This document shows, piece after piece, positions 61,845-64,000 of a stretch of DNA of 64,000 nucleotides. Source of the DNA: Tardiphaga robiniae. GTDB lineage: Bacteria; Pseudomonadota; Alphaproteobacteria; Rhizobiales; Xanthobacteraceae. Every line of letters starts with the position of its first letter. Position 1 is the first letter of the stretch. The notes under the pieces are model-generated. The model was not told where the DNA came from, did not search any database, and was given only the letters and a program-made list of their open reading frames with translations. The DNA lies in the NCBI RefSeq assembly GCF_001618955.1, contig NZ_LVYV01000053.1, forward strand, positions 186,001 through 250,000, in the 5' to 3' direction. The position numbers were made by a program, and so were the translations under genes.

Positions 61845-62549
61845 CTAACTTCGCGTGGCGATGTTCCTCAACGCCTGAGCATTGAGAAGGACAAGTGTAC
61901 GATTCTTGACCAGAACCCAGCCGCGCTCGGCCCAACCGGATATGATTTTATTTGCGCGCTCCCGCGAAATGCCCACCATCTCGCTGACGTTCTGTTGCGT
62001 CATATTCACTACTAGGGATCCATCCATTTGCAGATTCGGCTCCGCAAATTTTATGACGATATGGGCAAGACGAGCCTCAAGGCCGTGAAGAATTACCTCT
62101 TCCAGATGCTCGCTCGTCCATCTCAGGCGGGCGCATAACAAATCAATGAACTTGGCAGCCAAAGCCGGCTCGGTTCTAACCAGGGGGATCAGATCGCGCC
62201 GCGCAATTCCCCAGATTTCACAATCGCTGTTTGCAATTGCATCCGTTGTTCGGTCGAGGCCATCCAAAACAGCAATCTCGCCAAATGTCTGACCGGCACC
62301 GATCAGATTTAACACCGCGCTCTTACCGTCAGGAGAGGATGTACACATCCTCACCGAGCCTTCCACAACTCCGAACAGGCACGTCCCAGGGTCTCCGCGT
62401 CGAAAAATGTAGTCTCCGCGTTCGAAGGTCTGGAAAGACGCGCGGTGAAACAGCTGGGTAATCGTCTCTGGCGCAAGGTCGCTGAAGATCGCGTTCATGC
62501 GCATTGCCGCCTGACGGCTCGCTGAGCTCGCTGCCTTCGCTTTCGACAC
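61845..62549 (-). CDS. Crp/Fnr-family transcriptional regulator
   Basis: A 234-residue regulator from GTG at 62549 (VSKAKAASSASRQAAMRMNA), preceded by AGGGGA; a longer frame to 62717 would overlap the upstream protease gene. The cyclic-nucleotide-binding domain (about 25-145) contains FERGDYIFRRGDPGTCLFGV and GQTFGEIAVLDGLDRTTDAI. The helix-turn-helix is MTQQNVSEMVGISRERANKI. No Fe-S cysteine set of Fnr is present, so cAMP or another ligand is likely. It converges with nadC across 182 bases. Confidence 0.88.
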   Translation of the reverse strand: MSKAKAASSASRQAAMRMNAIFSDLAPETITQLFHRASFQTFERGDYIFRRGDPGTCLFGVVEGSVRMCTSSPDGKSAVLNLIGAGQTFGEIAVLDGLDRTTDAIANSDCEIWGIARRDLIPLVRTEPALAAKFIDLLCARLRWTSEHLEEVILHGLEARLAHIVIKFAEPNLQMDGSLVVNMTQQNVSEMVGISRERANKIISGWAERGWVLVKNRTLVLLNAQALRNIATRS

Positions 62550-62583
62550 CGCGATGTCCCCTGTGCTCCACACGGGTCCAAAA

Positions 62584-64000
62584 TCAAGGTCTGTTTGGAC
62601 GTCCGCACCGATCGAGCCGGCCAGCCCCGATCCGCACGGCCAATGGTGAGCCGGGACCTGGCGCCTTTGTGTCTCCTGTTTTCGCGATGCGCTGTACGTC
62701 CAGACGATCGCAAGCAAGCTGCGAGATCATCAATTCCGAGATCAACCGTGTCACCTGCGGAGCCGCGACACTTGTCCCATTCATCATCACAACAGATCCG
62801 CTGCGCGTACCCGCGGCAAGCAAATTCCTGTGTACTGGCGACTCGTCTCCAACTGCCGACACATCGGGGCTTCGGATTGGGGACGCGCCATTTGTGGTCG
62901 TGCGCCCTCCAGCTCCCGAATACTCACTGACGGCTTTGTCACTGCGAAGATAAGCACCCACGACGATTGCGTGCGTCCCTGTTGCCAACGCGTTGATCGT
63001 ACTTTCCCTCCGGACCGGGCTGGAGCCCCTGTCATCTTGCTCCGGTCGCCCGGCAAGATCGAAGCGCACGTAATTCTCGTCTTCAAGCCGAGATTGTCGC
63101 CCTGACAACGGATAGCCAAATGGCGTGTCGCCGCGCTGAACCCAGACATCGACTGTCGTGGCTACCCCTTTGTTTTTGAGTTCGATCAGCCACGTCCCGG
63201 ACGGCGCAGTCAACGAGGGCATTGCGAGATCAGCCGTGGGGGCCATAGCAAGGAGTATCTGCGATCGCTCCCCGACTGCAGTATAGTATTTCGCGAAAAA
63301 CCGGAGCTGGCCTGATATGCGCCACTGCCAGTTCTGGTTAGCCCCAATCCAAGGGCTGCGCTGGTTCGTCGGGGTGGTAATCCTGATGGCGATTTCGGGC
63401 TGGGACTTCTCTGTTGCCTGTTTGGGCAGCCACAGCTCCATAAAGCTGTTGGCTTTATTGTCGGGCTGCACGCGCCACCGCAAGCGCTTGGGCAGCTGGC
63501 CAGGGACTGATGCCTGAGACAGTTCGACCAAGGCATGACATCGCGCCAGATAGTGATTTCCGGCTGGCAGAACGACCCTGAGCGGCGCGGTGCGTGACGC
63601 TATCAACTGATCGATCGCAGCTTCCAGCTGTGACGTACCATCGTGCGGGCCGGCAATGGTCCCATAACTCAAATTGATGACCACAGGGATCGGCCCCGTT
63701 CCCTCGGCGGCGGAGATCTGATCCGCACGACTGAGCACATAGGAGATGGCGGCGTAGACATTCGGAGTCAGGAATGCGCCCGACGTCTCCTCTGTCACCC
63801 ACTTCGGCAATTGAACGCCGATGATATAGGGAAGGTTGGGATCTTCGGGAACCGCATGTTTCGGGTCGAGCCCGCAAGCGATATCCATGACGTGCGTACC
63901 GTGCTTGGCGCGGCGAGCAGCCAGATTCTGGCCGGCCAACCGATAGAACTCATCCTCATCCAGCAATCCAGTATGCGTGCAGGACGCCAGCAGCTGATTG
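62584..64000 (-). CDS. subtilisin-like serine peptidase (S8), N-terminus outside the window
   Basis: The frame is open to the window edge (…QLLASCTHTGLLDEDEFYRL), so the N terminus is missing. The catalytic His is in RRAKHGTHVMDIACG, the oxyanion Asn in VVLPAGNHYLARCH and the nucleophile Ser in MMNGTSVAAPQVTRLI; the Asp block must lie beyond the edge. A beta-rich region of about 150 residues (QWRISGQLRFFAKYY, GTWLIELKNKGVATTVDVWV) is inserted between the Asn and Ser blocks. No signal can be judged. The neighbouring Crp/Fnr gene follows after 34 bases and may be co-transcribed. Confidence 0.85.
   Translation of the reverse strand, partial: NQLLASCTHTGLLDEDEFYRLAGQNLAARRAKHGTHVMDIACGLDPKHAVPEDPNLPYIIGVQLPKWVTEETSGAFLTPNVYAAISYVLSRADQISAAEGTGPIPVVINLSYGTIAGPHDGTSQLEAAIDQLIASRTAPLRVVLPAGNHYLARCHALVELSQASVPGQLPKRLRWRVQPDNKANSFMELWLPKQATEKSQPEIAIRITTPTNQRSPWIGANQNWQWRISGQLRFFAKYYTAVGERSQILLAMAPTADLAMPSLTAPSGTWLIELKNKGVATTVDVWVQRGDTPFGYPLSGRQSRLEDENYVRFDLAGRPEQDDRGSSPVRRESTINALATGTHAIVVGAYLRSDKAVSEYSGAGGRTTTNGASPIRSPDVSAVGDESPVHRNLLAAGTRSGSVVMMNGTSVAAPQVTRLISELMISQLACDRLDVQRIAKTGDTKAPGPGSPLAVRIGAGRLDRCGRPNRP

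Noticed and set aside
1-64000. CRISPR arrays and insertion sequences
   Set aside because: No regularly spaced repeats and no transposase-like frame with terminal inverted repeats were seen, although the region looks mobile.

Overview
The window is GC-rich DNA from an alphaproteobacterium, most likely Hyphomicrobiales and probably near Bradyrhizobiaceae/Nitrobacteraceae. This rests on a NadQ-type regulator next to nadABC, an ECF sigma/NrsF pair with Caulobacter SigF-type promoters, and the aioXSR-aioBA arrangement; the genus is not proven by the sequence. Almost all of it is a dense metal and metalloid resistance region that looks like a genomic island. A 32-bp tRNA 3'-end remnant (T-arm, acceptor strand, CCA) at 56642-56673 is a likely attachment site. 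Core-type genes follow: nadQ, nadABC, a Crp/Fnr regulator and a partial subtilase.

1-8 kb: nickel/cobalt-like resistance. A DmeR/InrS-like CsoR-family repressor precedes an RND adaptor and the start of a CzcA-like pump. A His-tailed MFS exporter is divergent. A P1B-type ATPase with an unusual membrane motif (ACGIAAG in place of CPC) is divergent from an RcnR-type (H-C-H-H) sensor. Decayed remnants follow: half an MFS gene with an in-frame stop and the last 28 codons of a copper ATPase. 7.9-9.5 kb: an ECF sigma factor, its NrsF anti-sigma factor and a small exported protein, with two matching sigma promoters.

9.6-28 kb: copper/silver resistance. It holds cusCBA with small periplasmic accessory genes, then a long minus-strand run (Met/His-rich protein, lipoprotein, TolC-like lipoprotein, multicopper oxidase, cupredoxin, CusF-like protein, copC, copD, opgC). 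A Cu-type csoR is divergent from a YHS-containing copper ATPase.

28-52.5 kb: arsenic island. An ArsR-led operon carries a flavoprotein with a Cys-rich tail and two MFS transporters. Then come arsO; the arsenite-sensing aioXSR; arsR-arsB; aioBA behind a sigma-54 promoter; moeA; pstS; an ArsR-ArsC fusion with GAPDH and arsJ; a phnD-phnE-phnE transporter lacking an ATPase gene; and arsR-arsC-arsH. Together these would oxidise arsenite to arsenate, reduce or esterify arsenate for export, and adjust phosphate uptake.

52.5-56.7 kb: the accessory right end of the island, with a Schlafen/AlbA_2 protein, two small unknown genes and an unknown protein with a Cys cluster. 56.7-64 kb: putative chromosomal flank with NAD biosynthesis.
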